Of a DNA stretch of 64,000 bases, positions 63,994 through 64,000 are shown piece after piece (the first letter of the stretch is position 1; the number at the start of each line of letters is the position of its first letter). The translations under genes were made by a program, and so were the position numbers. Below the pieces are notes generated by a model. That model was given only the letters and a program-made list of their open reading frames with translations, made no database searches and was not told the origin of the DNA. Source of the stretch: Roseovarius aestuariivivens (GTDB lineage Bacteria; Pseudomonadota; Alphaproteobacteria; Rhodobacterales; Rhodobacteraceae); contig NZ_SJEY01000003.1 of the NCBI RefSeq assembly GCF_004761875.1, positions 310,001 through 374,000 on the forward strand, given 5' to 3'.

Positions 63994-64000
63994 ATGACAT
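63994..64000 (+). CDS. Possible gene start at the window edge
   Basis: An ATG at 63994 with a TATATT-type box about 30 bp upstream begins a reading frame running out of the window (MT...). In Rhodobacteraceae a Fur-family regulator (Irr) is often found divergent from fabA, so this may be irr; only two codons are visible, so this is a guess. Confidence 0.25.

Overview
This 64 kb window is chromosomal DNA from a GC-rich alphaproteobacterium, most likely a Roseobacter-group member of the Rhodobacteraceae. The evidence is a SAM/SAH-type riboswitch in front of metK (a class described from Rhodobacterales), NDUFA12-like and DUF2155 genes beside an MCE protein, tandem Lrp regulators facing ilvC, tandem DUF1194 proteins, a Hint-domain protein and a VPLPA-CTERM exported protein. 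No phage, plasmid backbone, IS element, CRISPR array, rRNA or convincing tRNA was seen. The content is mostly core metabolism with small accessory patches.

Layout. 0-8 kb: tail of a DoxX-like gene, ArsC/Spx-like protein, cold-shock protein, thyA-folA, a surface lipoprotein with its Slam-type translocon (a predicted type XI secretion pair), glyoxalase I, and two secreted DUF1194 proteins. 7-14 kb: MarR and XRE regulators, sdhE, an aspartate aminotransferase, a decayed EF-hand gene, accB-accC and aat. 13.6-20 kb: DUF2155, MCE and NDUFA12-like proteins, clpX, clpP, cytochrome oxidase subunit I and a hemerythrin. 20-25.7 kb: folB (with a long C-terminal extension) and folP, bracketed by two inverted copies of a composite TTGTACAA element; then an EamA transporter, ilvC and the Lrp pair. 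25.6-36 kb: Hint protein, UbiH-family hydroxylase, HAD phosphatase, GntR regulator, a glycosyltransferase with a MshEN-like N-terminus under a triple CtrA-like motif, AI-2E-type transporter, carA, yqeY, dtd. 36-46.5 kb: rluB, tadA, a LuxR solo, a ceramidase-family protein, gatC-gatA, ampD-like amidase, RNase P RNA and argE. 46.4-57 kb: trmB, metK with its riboswitch, lnt, corC, ybeY, phoH-like and miaB (minus strand), interrupted by a VPLPA-CTERM thrombospondin-C-like protein, with a lipoprotein/OmpA pair sharing a duplicated Cys module. 57-64 kb: a ferric-reductase-like membrane protein with a Tat-exported dioxygenase-like protein, then fabI-fabB separated from fabA by about 2.5 kb holding a sulfotransferase, a small acidic ORF and a degenerate P-loop kinase.

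How the parts connect: folA, thyA, folB and folP cover folate/thymidylate synthesis; accB, accC, fabA, fabB and fabI cover fatty-acid synthesis; clpX-clpP, aat and ybeY cover proteolysis and RNA quality control. The envelope genes (Slam pair, MCE protein, Lnt, OmpA pair, CTERM protein) and the less usual regulatory elements are the places where new biology is most likely.
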